DNA from: an uncultured Clostridia bacterium
GTDB taxonomy: Bacteria > Bacillota > Clostridia > TANB77 > CAG-508
DNA: 64,000 nt
Assembly: GCA_944392455.1 (NCBI GenBank)
Contig: CALXWP010000005.1
Location: forward strand, 1 to 64,000
Direction of reading: 5' to 3'
Numbering within the stretch: position 1 is the stretch's first letter; every line of letters begins with the position of its first letter. The notes under the pieces are model-generated. The model was not told the origin of the DNA, made no database searches, and saw nothing but the letters and a program-made list of their open reading frames with translations. This document shows, piece after piece, positions 44,743-54,640 of this stretch. The position numbers were made by a program, and so were the translations under genes.

Positions 44743-45513
44743 ATGAAAATATTGGCAGTAGGAGATATTGTTGGAAGTATAGGTTTAAATAAATTAAAAG
44801 AGTTATTACCTAAAATAATTGAAGAGGAAAATATAGATTTTGTAGTGGTAAATGCTGAAAATACATCAGGAGGAATGGGACTTACAGTTAAAGATTTTAA
44901 TACATTAAAATCAATGCAGATAAATACATTAACAATGGGTAACCATACATGGGGAAAAAGAGATATTTTTTCATTTATAAATGACAAGATCTTATTAAGA
45001 CCTGGAAACTATTCTAAAGGAGTTCCTGGAAAAGGATATGGAATTTATGAATGTAAAGGTAAAAAAATATCTGTTATAAATTTAATAGGAAGAACAGATA
45101 TGAATATTTTATCTGAAAATCCATTTACAGTAGCAGAAGAATTAGTAAATAAATTAAAAAAAGAAGTAGATATAATTATTTTAGACTTTCACGCAGAAGC
45201 AACTGCAGAAAAGATTGCAATGAAATATTTTTTAGATGGAAAAGTAAATATAATATTTGGTACACATACACATGTACAAACAGCAGATGAAGAGATAACA
45301 GAAAATGGTACAGCATATATTACAGATTTAGGAATGACAGGACCGAAAAAATCTGTTATCGGAATGGATACAAAAGCATCTATTAAAAGATTTACTACAT
45401 CTTTACCAGAAAGATATCAATTAGCACAGGGAGAAGCAAAACTAAATGGATGTATTTTTGAATTAAATGATGAGACAAATATGCCAGAAAAGATCTATAG
45501 AATAAGCTATTAA
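44743..45513 (+). CDS. ymdB: YmdB-like metallophosphoesterase
   Basis: 256 aa; family of 2',3'-cyclic nucleotide phosphodiesterases that influence sporulation and biofilm in Bacillus. Metal-binding motifs: GDIVG (8-12), NAEN, MGNHTWG, DFHAEATAEK and GTHTHVQTAD; LGMTGP and QLAQGEAKLNG are family blocks. It precedes spoVS, an order common in Clostridia, although here it directly follows the Fic gene. Confidence 0.93.
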   Translation: MKILAVGDIVGSIGLNKLKELLPKIIEEENIDFVVVNAENTSGGMGLTVKDFNTLKSMQINTLTMGNHTWGKRDIFSFINDKILLRPGNYSKGVPGKGYGIYECKGKKISVINLIGRTDMNILSENPFTVAEELVNKLKKEVDIIILDFHAEATAEKIAMKYFLDGKVNIIFGTHTHVQTADEEITENGTAYITDLGMTGPKKSVIGMDTKASIKRFTTSLPERYQLAQGEAKLNGCIFELNDETNMPEKIYRISY

Positions 45514-45573
45514 AATGAAACGAATAATGTCGAAATTGAACGATGAAAATTTCCTTTTTTTTCCAAAAACCTA

Positions 45574-45602
45574 TAGACAATTTCCAGAAATTGTAATATA
45601 AA
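45574..45602 (+). promoter_or_regulatory. Promoter of spoVS
   Basis: TAGACA (45574-45579), 17 bp spacer, TATAAA (45597-45602). Confidence 0.55.
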
Positions 45603-45646
45603 TATAATTGTTGATTAAAACAAATAAAAAAATATAGGAGGCAAAA

Positions 45647-45910
45647 ATGGAAATTTTAAAAATCTCATCAAAATCAAATCCAAATTCTGTAGCAGGAGCT
45701 ATTGCAGGTTTGGTAAAGGAATCTAATAAGGCAGAAATGCAAGCAATAGGAGCAGGAGCACTTAATCAAGCTGTGAAAGCTGTAGCAATAGCGAGAGGAT
45801 TTGTAGCACCAGCAGGAGTGGATTTAGTATGTATACCTGCATTTGCGGAAGTTGAAGTGGAAGGAGAAGATAGAACAGGTATAAAACTTATTGTTGAGTC
45901 AAGAAAATAA
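45647..45910 (+). CDS. spoVS: Stage V sporulation protein S
   Basis: 87 aa, an Alba-like nucleic-acid-binding protein: EILKISSKSNPNSVAGAIAG, AIGAGALNQAVKAVAIARGF, DLVCIPAFAEVEVEGEDRTGIKL. Needed for coat assembly and stage V progress in Bacillus. TAGGAGG precedes the ATG. Its presence is good evidence that the organism sporulates or descends from spore formers. Confidence 0.97.
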   Translation: MEILKISSKSNPNSVAGAIAGLVKESNKAEMQAIGAGALNQAVKAVAIARGFVAPAGVDLVCIPAFAEVEVEGEDRTGIKLIVESRK

Positions 45911-45934
45911 TTAAAAGGGAAATTGATATATATG

Positions 45935-45962
45935 GGGGCACATGTTATTTGTGCCTCTTTTT
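45935..45962 (+). terminator. Terminator of spoVS
   Basis: GGGGCACA (45935-45942) pairs with TGTGCCTC (45950-45957), followed by TTTTTG. Confidence 0.75.
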
Positions 45963-46022
45963 GATTTAAAACAGTTGAAAAAAACTAATTTATGTTATAT
46001 ATTTATATAGCAAGGAGGCTAT

Positions 46023-47606
46023 ATGAAATCAAATATAATTAAGTATATTTTTATTGCATTTGCAATATTTATTATTGGATTTGCTATATATAAAATTAAT
46101 TATGAAAATAAAGATCAAGGACAAGTAGTAGAAAATACAGTACAAAGTACACAAAATACAGAATCAATATTATATATAGGAATTTCAGATTTTGATAATA
46201 TAAACCCGCTTACTACTGATAATAAAGATATTGTTAGTTTATCTACAATTTTATATGAACCATTACTAAAAATTACAGATGATTATGGTATAGAAAACAG
46301 ATTAGCAGCAGAATGGTCTAAATTAGATAAAACTACATATTTGGTAAAATTAAAAGATAATTTAAAATGGGAAGATGGTTCAAGTGTTACAGGTAGTGAT
46401 GTAAAATTTACTATAGAAAAGCTAAAAGAAGGTAAATCATCTTATTCAGATAATGTTGAAAATATTAAAACTGTTGAAATAATAGATGGAAATACTATAA
46501 GACTTGAATTAAAAAAAGAGGAACCATTTTTTGAATATAATTTAATTTTTCCAATAGTATCAAGTACACAATTTAAGGATGAAGATTTTTATAAATCAAG
46601 GTTAGCTCCAATTGCTACTGGCATGTATAAAGTAACAGCAGCAACTAAAGAATCTATGGAACTTGCTAAAAATGAAAATTGGTATAACCCAGACAATACT
46701 GAACTAAAAATAGATAAGATAGTACTTAATTTTTATGATACTATGGGAGATGCATATAATAGCTTAAAAATAGGTAATATAGATTTTGTTTGTACTTCAA
46801 AAACTAATGTAGAAGATTATATAGGAACAATTGGATTTACAACAAATGAATATAAGGGTAGAGAACTTGATTTTATAAGTATGAATTGTTCTGAAGGAGT
46901 TTTAGCAGATAAGGCAGTTAGAAAAGCTATTAATTATGCGATAGATAAAAATAAAATAAACTCTTCTGTATTTAGTAATAATTATTATGTATCATCATTT
47001 CCTATAGATTATGGAAGTTATTTATATAGTAAAGATAGTAAATCAAGCTATAATAAAGAGAAAGCAGAAGAAACATTAGAAGATGCAGGATGGGAATATA
47101 GATATGGTTATTGGAGAAAAACAGAAGATTATACAACCCAGTATTTAAACATTGATTTAATTGTTGATTCTAGTAATGAGACTAGAGTAGAAGTAGCAGA
47201 ACTGATAGAAGAACAATTAGAAGATATAGGGATAAATGTATATGTATATAGAGTTTCTAATTCAGCATATAAAGATTATTTAGAAAATAAAAATTATGAA
47301 ATGATTATAACAGGAGTAAATAATGGATATAGTCCAGATCTTTCATACTTTTTTGGTGATGACAATATAGCAAACTATGAAAATGAAGAAATGACTTCAA
47401 TATTAAACGAAGTAAAAAATATATCTGATACAAATACATTAAAAGAAAAATACAATAGAATAATAGAAATTTATGAAGATGAAATGCCATATATTTGTTT
47501 ATATAGAAATAGAAATAAAGTAGTATATAGTATTAGGGTTACAGGCACAATTAATCCAAATAATTACACTGTATATAATAATTTTGAAACATGGTATAGG
47601 CAATAA
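46023..47606 (+). CDS. Family 5 (peptide/nickel-type) extracellular solute-binding protein
   Basis: 527 aa. An N-terminal membrane helix (about 6-25), with no lipobox Cys, anchors a typical SBP_bac_5 protein: NPLTTDNKDIVSLSTILYEPLL, ENRLAAEWSK, LKWEDGSSVTGSDVKFTIEKL, LAPIATGMYKV, ADKAVRKAINYAIDKNKI. It would bind oligopeptides at the cell surface. No ABC permease or ATPase of that class is in the window, so its transporter is elsewhere. Confidence 0.88.
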   Translation: MKSNIIKYIFIAFAIFIIGFAIYKINYENKDQGQVVENTVQSTQNTESILYIGISDFDNINPLTTDNKDIVSLSTILYEPLLKITDDYGIENRLAAEWSKLDKTTYLVKLKDNLKWEDGSSVTGSDVKFTIEKLKEGKSSYSDNVENIKTVEIIDGNTIRLELKKEEPFFEYNLIFPIVSSTQFKDEDFYKSRLAPIATGMYKVTAATKESMELAKNENWYNPDNTELKIDKIVLNFYDTMGDAYNSLKIGNIDFVCTSKTNVEDYIGTIGFTTNEYKGRELDFISMNCSEGVLADKAVRKAINYAIDKNKINSSVFSNNYYVSSFPIDYGSYLYSKDSKSSYNKEKAEETLEDAGWEYRYGYWRKTEDYTTQYLNIDLIVDSSNETRVEVAELIEEQLEDIGINVYVYRVSNSAYKDYLENKNYEMIITGVNNGYSPDLSYFFGDDNIANYENEEMTSILNEVKNISDTNTLKEKYNRIIEIYEDEMPYICLYRNRNKVVYSIRVTGTINPNNYTVYNNFETWYRQ

Positions 47607-47660
47607 TTTTTTAAATAAAAACAAGATAAAAAATTATTAAAAATAAAAAATAAAAAACTC

Positions 47661-47688
47661 TTGACAAATAAAAATAATAGTATATAAT
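47661..47688 (+). promoter_or_regulatory. Promoter of recA
   Basis: TTGACA (47661-47666), 16 bp spacer, TATAAT (47683-47688). A candidate LexA box starts 2 bp downstream. Confidence 0.7.
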
Positions 47689-47689
47689 A

Positions 47690-47702
47690 CAAACAGTTGT
47701 TT
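47690..47702. promoter_or_regulatory. Candidate LexA box at recA
   Basis: CAAACAGTTGTTT lies over the expected transcription start; the same CAAAC-N4-GTTT pattern occurs at dinB and umuC. Confidence 0.6.
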
Positions 47703-47719
47703 ATAAGGAGGAAAAATAA

Positions 47720-48778
47720 ATGAGTAATCAAAACCCAGAAAAAATGAGAGCATTAGAGGCAGCTTTAGGACAAATTGAAAAACAATTTGGTAAAGGTTCA
47801 GTAATGAAATTAGGTGACTTTGGAGCAATGGAAGTAGAAGCAATTCCAACAGGTGCTTTAAGTCTAGATATAGCATTAGGTATAGGAGGAATTCCTAGAG
47901 GAAGAATAGTTGAAATATATGGACCAGAATCATCAGGAAAGACAACTTTAGCATTACATATGATTGCAGAAGCACAAAAACTAGGAGGAGAGGCAGCATT
48001 TATTGACGCAGAACATGCTCTTGATCCAGTTTATTCAAAACATTTAGGGGTAGATATAGATAATTTAATAGTATCTCAACCAGATACAGGTGAACAAGCA
48101 TTAGAAATTACAGAAGCATTAGTAAGAAGTGGAGCTATAGATATAATCGTAGTAGACTCTGTTGCAGCTTTAGTACCAAAAGCAGAAATAGATGGTGATA
48201 TGGGAGATGCACATGTTGGTTTACAAGCAAGACTTATGTCACAAGCTCTAAGAAAGTTAGCAGGTGTTATTAATAAATCAAAAGCAGTTGTAATATTTAT
48301 AAATCAATTAAGAGAAAAAGTTGGTGTTATGTTTGGAAATCCAGAAACAACAGCTGGAGGTAGAGCTTTAAAATATTATGCATCTGTAAGATTAGATATT
48401 AGAAAAATAGAAAATATAAAACAAGATGGTGAAGTTATAGGAAATAGAGCAAGAGTAAAAGTTGTAAAAAATAAAGTTGCCCCACCATTTAGAGAAGCTG
48501 AATTCGATATAGTATATGGAAAGGGTATTTCAAAAGAAGGAAATATTTTAGATATAGCGGTAAACCTAGATATAATAGAAAAAGCAGGTTCTTGGTTTAG
48601 CTATAATGGAGAAAGAATTGGTCAAGGTAGAGAAAATGTAAAAAAATACTTAGCTGATAATCCAGAAGTAGCAAAAGAAGTTGAACAAAAAATAAGAGAT
48701 AATTTTAATGCAGCATTTGAAAAAAGCCTTGGTGATGAAGAAATAGATGAAGAACAAGAAAAAGAACCAGAGGAGTAA
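47720..48778 (+). CDS. recA: RecA recombinase
   Basis: 352 aa, strand exchange and SOS coprotease. Walker [10 protein letters not shown], Walker [14 protein letters not shown], loop L1 around [27 protein letters not shown], and L2 region [22 protein letters not shown]. Acidic C-terminal tail. AAGGAGG precedes the ATG. First gene of a long run with mazG-like, recX, scpA, ytfI and ytfJ. Confidence 0.98.
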   Translation: MSNQNPEKMRALEAALGQIEKQFGKGSVMKLGDFGAMEVEAIPTGALSLDIALGIGGIPRGRIVEIYGPESSGKTTLALHMIAEAQKLGGEAAFIDAEHALDPVYSKHLGVDIDNLIVSQPDTGEQALEITEALVRSGAIDIIVVDSVAALVPKAEIDGDMGDAHVGLQARLMSQALRKLAGVINKSKAVVIFINQLREKVGVMFGNPETTAGGRALKYYASVRLDIRKIENIKQDGEVIGNRARVKVVKNKVAPPFREAEFDIVYGKGISKEGNILDIAVNLDIIEKAGSWFSYNGERIGQGRENVKKYLADNPEVAKEVEQKIRDNFNAAFEKSLGDEEIDEEQEKEPEE

Positions 48779-48784
48779 TAAATA

Positions 48785-49126
48785 ATGTATGATTTAGAAA
48801 AAGAATTATCTAAATTAAATGATAAATCTTCTATAAATGATGTTCAGGAATACATAAATAAAATGTTAAAAACTAGAGGATTTGAAGGACAAAGTAAACA
48901 AGAAATAATGTTATTACTTACTGAAGAAATAGGAGAACTTGCAAAAGAAGTAAGAAAATCTACAAATATGAAGATTGATCAAAAAGAATCAAGAAAAGAT
49001 GAACTTTCTGATGAAATTGCAGATGTATTTATATACATTTTATCAATGTGTACAGAATCTAACATAGATTTATTACAAGCATTTATAAATAAAGAAAATA
49101 AAAATATGAAAAGAGTATGGAAATAA
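48785..49126 (+). CDS. MazG-like nucleotide pyrophosphohydrolase
   Basis: 113 aa, all-alpha NTP-PPase. The metal-binding pattern EEIGELAKE (EExxE) and ELSDEIADVFIYIL (ExxD) is intact. Such enzymes hydrolyse NTPs or dNTPs to monophosphates, cleaning non-canonical nucleotides. It lies between recA and recX, 6 bp and 1 bp from them, suggesting a link to DNA maintenance. Confidence 0.85.
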   Translation: MYDLEKELSKLNDKSSINDVQEYINKMLKTRGFEGQSKQEIMLLLTEEIGELAKEVRKSTNMKIDQKESRKDELSDEIADVFIYILSMCTESNIDLLQAFINKENKNMKRVWK

Positions 49127-49127
49127 A

Positions 49128-49592
49128 ATGGCATATAATTTAGAAGAATTAGAAAAAAAAGATAAATTAAAAACAAAAGTATTAAAATATATAATGTATA
49201 AAAAAAGAACAGAACAAGAAGTAAGAAGAAAGTTTAGTAATATTGATGAACAAGAATTATTAGATGATGTAATAGATGATTTAAAAGAAAATGGTTATAT
49301 AAATGATGAATCCTATATAGAAAGAGCTGTAGCAGAATTTGTGAATCTAAAAAATCTGTCATTAAAAGAACTTAAATATAAACTTGTATCTAAAGGACTA
49401 AATAAAGATTTAGTAGATGACTACTTTTATAAAAATATAGACAAATTAGAAGAATATGAAATAAATTCTGCTAAGAATATCATTATTAAAAAAGGTAATG
49501 GTATGGAAGAACAAGATTTAATTCAATATTTATTAAAAAAAGGTTATAAAACAGATTTAGTAAAGAATGCTATAGAAAGTTTAGGAGAATAA
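49128..49592 (+). CDS. recX: RecX, regulator of RecA
   Basis: 154 aa of helical repeats: KVLKYIMYKKRTEQEVRRKFSN, DVIDDLKENGYINDESYIERAVAEFVNLKNLSLKELKYKL, LVDDYFYKN. RecX modulates RecA filaments. Usual partner of recA, here separated by the mazG-like gene. Confidence 0.92.
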   Translation: MAYNLEELEKKDKLKTKVLKYIMYKKRTEQEVRRKFSNIDEQELLDDVIDDLKENGYINDESYIERAVAEFVNLKNLSLKELKYKLVSKGLNKDLVDDYFYKNIDKLEEYEINSAKNIIIKKGNGMEEQDLIQYLLKKGYKTDLVKNAIESLGE

Positions 49593-49593
49593 A

Positions 49594-50355
49594 ATGCAAA
49601 ACATGTTAACATTAGAAACAAACAAATATAAAGTAAAACTAGAGAACTTTGAAGGTCCTCTAGATTTACTATGTCATTTAATAGATAAGAATAAAATGAA
49701 TATATATGAAATAAACTTAAGTAAAATCACAGATCAATATATAGAATATATTAATGAAATGGAAAAAATAAATTTAGAAGTAACTAGTGAGTTCTTAGTA
49801 ATGGCTTCGACACTTCTTTATTTAAAATCAAAAAATCTATTGCCAAACCAGGTTGAGGATGAAAAAGAACTTACTGAGGAAGAACTTTTACAAAGAATTC
49901 TTGAATATAAAAGATATAAAGAAATTACAAAAACATTAAGACAAATGTATGAAAATAGTGGAGATACTATTTTTAAAGCTCCAGAAGTTATAGAACTTCC
50001 AAAACAAAAATTAGAAAAAGAATATAAAAAAGATATAATTTCAGATATATATTCAGAAATCGTAGAAAAAAATGCATCTAGATTAAATGAGAATGCTAAG
50101 AATATAGAGAAGATAGCTATTACAGAAACATATACAGTAGCAGATAAAGTTAAAACAATGTTTAAAGAATTATTACATCATAAAAGGTTTGTTTTTAATA
50201 AGTTATTTTCTCAAAAAAAGTGTTCAAAACCAGAAATTGTAACAGCATTTACAGGTCTTTTAGAACTTTCTAGAAGAAGTAAAGTTCTAACTTCACAAGA
50301 AGAAATTTTTGGAAATATAACTGTTGAAAAAAATAGTAAAAAAAATAATTTATAA
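49594..50355 (+). CDS. scpA: ScpA, segregation and condensation protein A
   Basis: 253 aa kleisin of the SMC complex: FEGPLDLLCHLIDKNKMNIYEINLSKITDQYIEYI at the N-terminus (SMC neck binding), ASTLLYLKSKNLLP, and a C-terminal winged-helix LLHHKRFVFNKLFSQKKCSKPEIVTAFTGLLELSRR. scpB is not in the window. It starts 1 bp after recX. Confidence 0.95.
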   Translation: MQNMLTLETNKYKVKLENFEGPLDLLCHLIDKNKMNIYEINLSKITDQYIEYINEMEKINLEVTSEFLVMASTLLYLKSKNLLPNQVEDEKELTEEELLQRILEYKRYKEITKTLRQMYENSGDTIFKAPEVIELPKQKLEKEYKKDIISDIYSEIVEKNASRLNENAKNIEKIAITETYTVADKVKTMFKELLHHKRFVFNKLFSQKKCSKPEIVTAFTGLLELSRRSKVLTSQEEIFGNITVEKNSKKNNL

Positions 50356-50449
50356 TATTAATATAAAATATTCAAATAAAATTGGTTTAAAAAAGAAAAA
50401 AATGGAAAAACTAGTATTATATAATAACTTTAAAATAAAAGGAGGTTAT

Positions 50450-51148
50450 ATGGTACTAGTTTTCTTTTTAGGAATAATTATAATAATACTTTTCCTTTTA
50501 ATAATTTTTTTAGTGTTTTCAAATTTACAGATAGAAATTGATAATTTTGAGCTTTCAAATATTAAAAATAGTTTAAATAATAAAAAACATATAAACAATA
50601 AATATGAAGTGATTTTATCTTTAATATTTTTAAATAAAATTAAATGGATTTCATTTCACTTAAATAGTTTGAAAATTAGAAAAATGTATACAAAGATGCA
50701 TTTAGAGAGAATAGATATAAAAGAATTAGAAAAAAATATTAGCATTTCTGATATAAAAGAAATAATAAAAATAAAACCTAATATTACAAAATTAAATTTA
50801 AATATTAATATTGGTGTAGATCATATTATTTTAACAAGTTATTTAATACCAATAATTTGTACAGTTATATCTATAATATTATCAAAAACAGTAAGAAAAG
50901 AAGATTTTAAAAAAATAAAATATGTAATTGATCCAATATATAACAAAGGAAATGCATATCATATAAATCTTACCACAGTTATAAATATAAAGGTAAAAAA
51001 TGTATTAAAAGCTTTTATAAATATATATAAAGATAGAAAACAGAATAATAAGTATTTTAATAAAACAGAGAAAACAGATATTAATAATAGAATTAATTCT
51101 AAAAATTTTAAACAAAATAAAACCAATAAAATTAATTATAGTGTATAA
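50450..51148 (+). CDS. ytfI: DUF2953 protein, YtfI-like
   Basis: 232 aa. One N-terminal helix (about 2-25), then a basic, strand-rich region with INIGVDHIILTSYLIPIICTVISIILSK (second membrane segment) and YVIDPIYNKGNAYHINLTTVINIKVKN, as in DUF2953/YtfI. YtfI and YtfJ are neighbours expressed in the forespore in Bacillus. ATG 50450 has AAAGGAGG upstream; the longer frame from 50324 overlaps scpA without a site. The C-terminus is Lys/Asn-rich. Confidence 0.75.
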   Translation: MVLVFFLGIIIIILFLLIIFLVFSNLQIEIDNFELSNIKNSLNNKKHINNKYEVILSLIFLNKIKWISFHLNSLKIRKMYTKMHLERIDIKELEKNISISDIKEIIKIKPNITKLNLNINIGVDHIILTSYLIPIICTVISIILSKTVRKEDFKKIKYVIDPIYNKGNAYHINLTTVINIKVKNVLKAFINIYKDRKQNNKYFNKTEKTDINNRINSKNFKQNKTNKINYSV

Positions 51149-51202
51149 ATTAACTAAAATTGGTACATATTATTGGTAAAAAGAAAAGGAGTGTTGATAA
51201 AT

Positions 51203-51904
51203 ATGAATGAACATCCAATAGAAGGTCTTATGCTAACAGCCATGAATAGTATTCAAGATATGATAGACGTAAATACAATTGTTGGAGAGCCAATTGAAAC
51301 AAGTAATAATATGGTAATAATACCAATATCTAAAGTAGGATTCGGATTTGCAGCAGGTGGTAGCGAATTTAGGGGAGAAGCTCTTGATGAATATACTAAA
51401 AAGGAAAAAGAAGAACAAGTACAATATAGATTACCATTTGGAGGAGGTGCTGGTGCTGGTGTTAGTATTTCTCCAATTGCTTTTTTAGTTGTTAGTTCAA
51501 ACAATGTAAAATTGTTACCTGTAAATCATTCTTCTAGCTTAGATAGACTTATTGATTATGTACCAGATTTAATGGAAAAGGTCAATTGTTACTTAAATAA
51601 AACCATGCAAAATAAAAAAGAAGAGAGAAAAGAAGAAATGAAACGTGAGGAAAGAGAAAATAGAGAAGCAAAAGAAAGATTAGATAATATTACTGAAACA
51701 ATACAAAATACTAGTCAAAACTTAAACCAAAATATAAATCAGAATTTAAATCAGGCATCAAATAAAATACATCCAAGAAGAAATAGAATACAATACCACG
51801 GGCAGATAAATAATCAAAAAGAAGAACCAATAATGCAAGAAGATTATGAGTATGAATATGATGAAACAAATGATAATAACAACAATAATATGAATAGAGA
51901 TTAA
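51203..51904 (+). CDS. ytfJ: GerW family sporulation protein YtfJ
   Basis: 233 aa. The conserved domain (about 1-135) has EHPIEGLMLTAMNSIQDMID, IPISKVGFGFAAGGSEF and FGGGAGAGVSISPIAFLVV. An unusual tail of about 100 residues follows: a charged helix, then NLNQNINQNLNQ-like repeats and an Asn-rich end. YtfJ is needed for lysozyme-type spore germination in some species. ATG 51203 follows AAAGGAG. Confidence 0.92.
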   Translation: MNEHPIEGLMLTAMNSIQDMIDVNTIVGEPIETSNNMVIIPISKVGFGFAAGGSEFRGEALDEYTKKEKEEQVQYRLPFGGGAGAGVSISPIAFLVVSSNNVKLLPVNHSSSLDRLIDYVPDLMEKVNCYLNKTMQNKKEERKEEMKREERENREAKERLDNITETIQNTSQNLNQNINQNLNQASNKIHPRRNRIQYHGQINNQKEEPIMQEDYEYEYDETNDNNNNNMNRD

Positions 51905-51910
51905 TAGCAT

Positions 51911-51957
51911 AAAAAAACAACTTTAATTGTATATAAAAAAATTAAGGTTGTTTTTTT
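51911..51957 (+). terminator. Terminator of the recA-ytfJ operon
   Basis: AACAACTTTAATT and AATTAAGGTTGTT, flanked by A7 and T7; strong hairpin. Confidence 0.88.
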
Positions 51958-52124
51958 GTTTGATTTTAATAAATACTTAACAAAATCTGAAATATTTGAT
52001 ATATATATAAGAAGAATAAATAGTTACAAAAAAGACACATAAAGAACATAACAAACTAAAATATGTATAATATAATCAACTAAAATATTTATATTATAAC
52101 TAAAATAATAAATGAGGTATAATA

Positions 52125-53159
52125 ATGGAAAACATAGAAAATAGAAGGTTAAATAATTTAGATGTATTAAAAGCAATATGTGCATTTTTAGTTATATGTA
52201 TTCATATTTCATATAAAGATGATCTTAATAATATCATAACACCTTTATGTAGAATTGCTGTTCCAATATTTTTTATGATAACAGGTTATTTTTATCATAA
52301 AACATCAAAAAAACCATTAAAACAAATAAAAAAAGTATTAATACTTATATTATTATCAAACTTATTATATGTAGTATTTGAAATGATTCTAAATGGTAAT
52401 ATAACCATACCGAAAAAAGAAGATATAACCGATAGTCTTGTTTTTAATAGTTCGCCAATTTCATTTCATTTATGGTATTTAAATGCACTTTTATATACGC
52501 TTATTGTTGTTTATTTTGCAGATAAAGTAAAGCTAAGAAAATATTTATATTTCTTAATTCCTATATTATTAGTAATAAATATTATATATGGTGAATATTC
52601 AATAGTAGTATTAGATAAGGATCTTGATCCTATTTATATGAGAAACTTTTTATTTATAGGATTACCATATTTTCTATTAGGTGATTTATTGTATAAAAAG
52701 AAAGATAATTTAATTGAAATGTTTACATTAAAGAAATTAGCAATTTTAATACCTATATTTGCATTAACTACTATAATAGAAGAGCACATTTTAAATTATA
52801 CCCATATGGATTCTATAGGAGAGATATATATTAGCACTACCTTTTTAGCTATAACAGTATTTTTATTTGCAATTCAGACAAAACAAGTAAGTAGTGGAAA
52901 TGTGTTAGCTATTATCGGAAGAAAATATTCAATATATATTTATATAGTACATGTAATGTTTATAAATTTATTTAATAAATTTGTAAATATCAATAGCAAT
53001 ATATTAAATAATACAATTCAAATTATTATATTTTTTGCGTCAATATTAATTGCCACAATATATATTAAATTAAAGAACAGAATCTTAATAGGATGGAAAA
53101 AATATAATAATATATCCAATGGCGTAAAATTGCTTTATACCAGAGGAGAATCAGAGTAA
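52125..53159 (+). CDS. Acyltransferase 3 family membrane protein
   Basis: 344 aa with about ten helices. Family start RLNNLDVLKAICAFLVICIHISY (catalytic-type H), then AVPIFFMITGYF and FHLWYLNALLY. Such proteins O-acetylate cell-wall sugars, teichoic acids or polysaccharides, or N-acetylate amino sugars. The substrate is not evident and no glycan genes are nearby. Confidence 0.88.
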   Translation: MENIENRRLNNLDVLKAICAFLVICIHISYKDDLNNIITPLCRIAVPIFFMITGYFYHKTSKKPLKQIKKVLILILLSNLLYVVFEMILNGNITIPKKEDITDSLVFNSSPISFHLWYLNALLYTLIVVYFADKVKLRKYLYFLIPILLVINIIYGEYSIVVLDKDLDPIYMRNFLFIGLPYFLLGDLLYKKKDNLIEMFTLKKLAILIPIFALTTIIEEHILNYTHMDSIGEIYISTTFLAITVFLFAIQTKQVSSGNVLAIIGRKYSIYIYIVHVMFINLFNKFVNINSNILNNTIQIIIFFASILIATIYIKLKNRILIGWKKYNNISNGVKLLYTRGESE

Positions 53160-53280
53160 AATAACAAATTGATTTTTAAAGAAAAATAAGTATAAAATAT
53201 ATTAAAATAAAATAGGTGACTGTAATAAAAAAATATCTCTTAAATATAATGTTAATAACATATATTAGGAGGTATTTTTT

Positions 53281-54555
53281 ATGAGGTTTAATAAAAAGAT
53301 TATAAGAATAACAAGTTCTTTATTAATCATTTTTACTATATTTACTTTTTCAGTTGTATTAGCAGTAGATGATACTGTGTATGTATGGTCATCTGAAAGT
53401 GAACCTTTAGTAGAAGAAACATCTGCAGAAACTAAAGAAGAAACAGAGGCTAAAGAAGATGATAAAGATGATACTAATAGTTTAAATCTAGAATCAGGTG
53501 GAGCGATTTTAATAGAGCAAAAAACTGGAAAAGTTTTATATGAACATAATCCACATGAAAAACTAAGGCCAGCGAGTGTTACAAAAGTTATGAGTATCCT
53601 ACTTATTATGGAAGCATTAGATTCAGGCCAAATTTCACTAAGTGATAGAGTACCATGTACTGAGGATGCTGCAGGGATGGGAGGATCACAAATTTGGCTT
53701 GAAGTAGGTGAAGAACTTACTGTTGATGAAATGTTAAAAGCAATATGTGTAGTATCTGCAAATGACTGTACTGTAGCTATGGCAGATTATTTATGTGGGA
53801 GCCAAGAAGCTTTTGTAGAAAAAATGAATGAAAGAGCAAAAGAACTAGGAATGAATGATACTACTTTTAAGAACTGCCATGGAATAGATGAAGATGGTCA
53901 TGTTACATCAGCATATGATATTGCTTTAATGTCAAGAGAACTTTTGAATAATCATCCAACTATTTTAAACTATACAACAATATGGATGGATACATTAAGA
54001 AATGGAGAATCAGAACTAGTTAACACAAATAAATTAATACGAAATTATAAAGGGGCTACAGGATTAAAAACTGGATCTACATCTATTGCTTTATATAATT
54101 TGTCAGCTAGTGCAACAAGAGATGGACTTTCGTTAATAGCAGTTATAATGAAAGCACCAACAACAAAAATACGTTTTTCAGAAGCTCAAAAATTATTAGA
54201 TTATGGTTTTAGCAATTATCAATATAAAGATCTTGGAACTAGAGGAACAGTTCTTAAAGAAGCAAATGTAACAAAGGGAATTAATAGTTCTGTTAATCTT
54301 GTTTTAGAAAGTGGTATAGGAGCATTATTAAAAAAAGGTGAGGATAAAAACATAGAGCAAATAATAAATATTGATGAAAATTTAGTAGCACCATTGTATG
54401 AAGGTCAGAAAGTAGGAGAAATAATATATAAATTAAATGGCGAAGAAATAGGAAAATCAAATATTGTAGCTGAAAAAACAGTAGAAAAGAAGACATTTTT
54501 TAGTATAGCAACATATGTATATAAAAATTGTTTTTCTTTATTTAGAATTTCATAA
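53281..54555 (+). CDS. D-alanyl-D-alanine carboxypeptidase (DacF-like)
   Basis: 424 aa S11 penicillin-binding protein. Signal peptide (about 8-28), acidic linker, then the catalytic domain with SxxK as SVTK in LRPASVTKVMS, SxN as SAND and KTG in GLKTGST. The PBP5-type C-terminal beta domain follows and ends in an amphipathic KNCFSLFRIS tail that probably binds the membrane. Trims D-Ala from pentapeptides. AGGAGG precedes the ATG. Confidence 0.93.
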   Translation: MRFNKKIIRITSSLLIIFTIFTFSVVLAVDDTVYVWSSESEPLVEETSAETKEETEAKEDDKDDTNSLNLESGGAILIEQKTGKVLYEHNPHEKLRPASVTKVMSILLIMEALDSGQISLSDRVPCTEDAAGMGGSQIWLEVGEELTVDEMLKAICVVSANDCTVAMADYLCGSQEAFVEKMNERAKELGMNDTTFKNCHGIDEDGHVTSAYDIALMSRELLNNHPTILNYTTIWMDTLRNGESELVNTNKLIRNYKGATGLKTGSTSIALYNLSASATRDGLSLIAVIMKAPTTKIRFSEAQKLLDYGFSNYQYKDLGTRGTVLKEANVTKGINSSVNLVLESGIGALLKKGEDKNIEQIINIDENLVAPLYEGQKVGEIIYKLNGEEIGKSNIVAEKTVEKKTFFSIATYVYKNCFSLFRIS

Positions 54556-54586
54556 TTAAATAATTGTAATTATAAGTATAATTAAG

Positions 54587-54630
54587 AAAATATTTACCAA
54601 AATATAACAAATTTGGTAAATATTTCTTTA
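54587..54630 (+). terminator. Terminator of the DacF-like gene
   Basis: AAATATTTACCAAA (54588-54601) and TTTGGTAAATATTT (54612-54625), then CTTTA. Confidence 0.65.
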
Positions 54631-54640
54631 GCATAAAATA

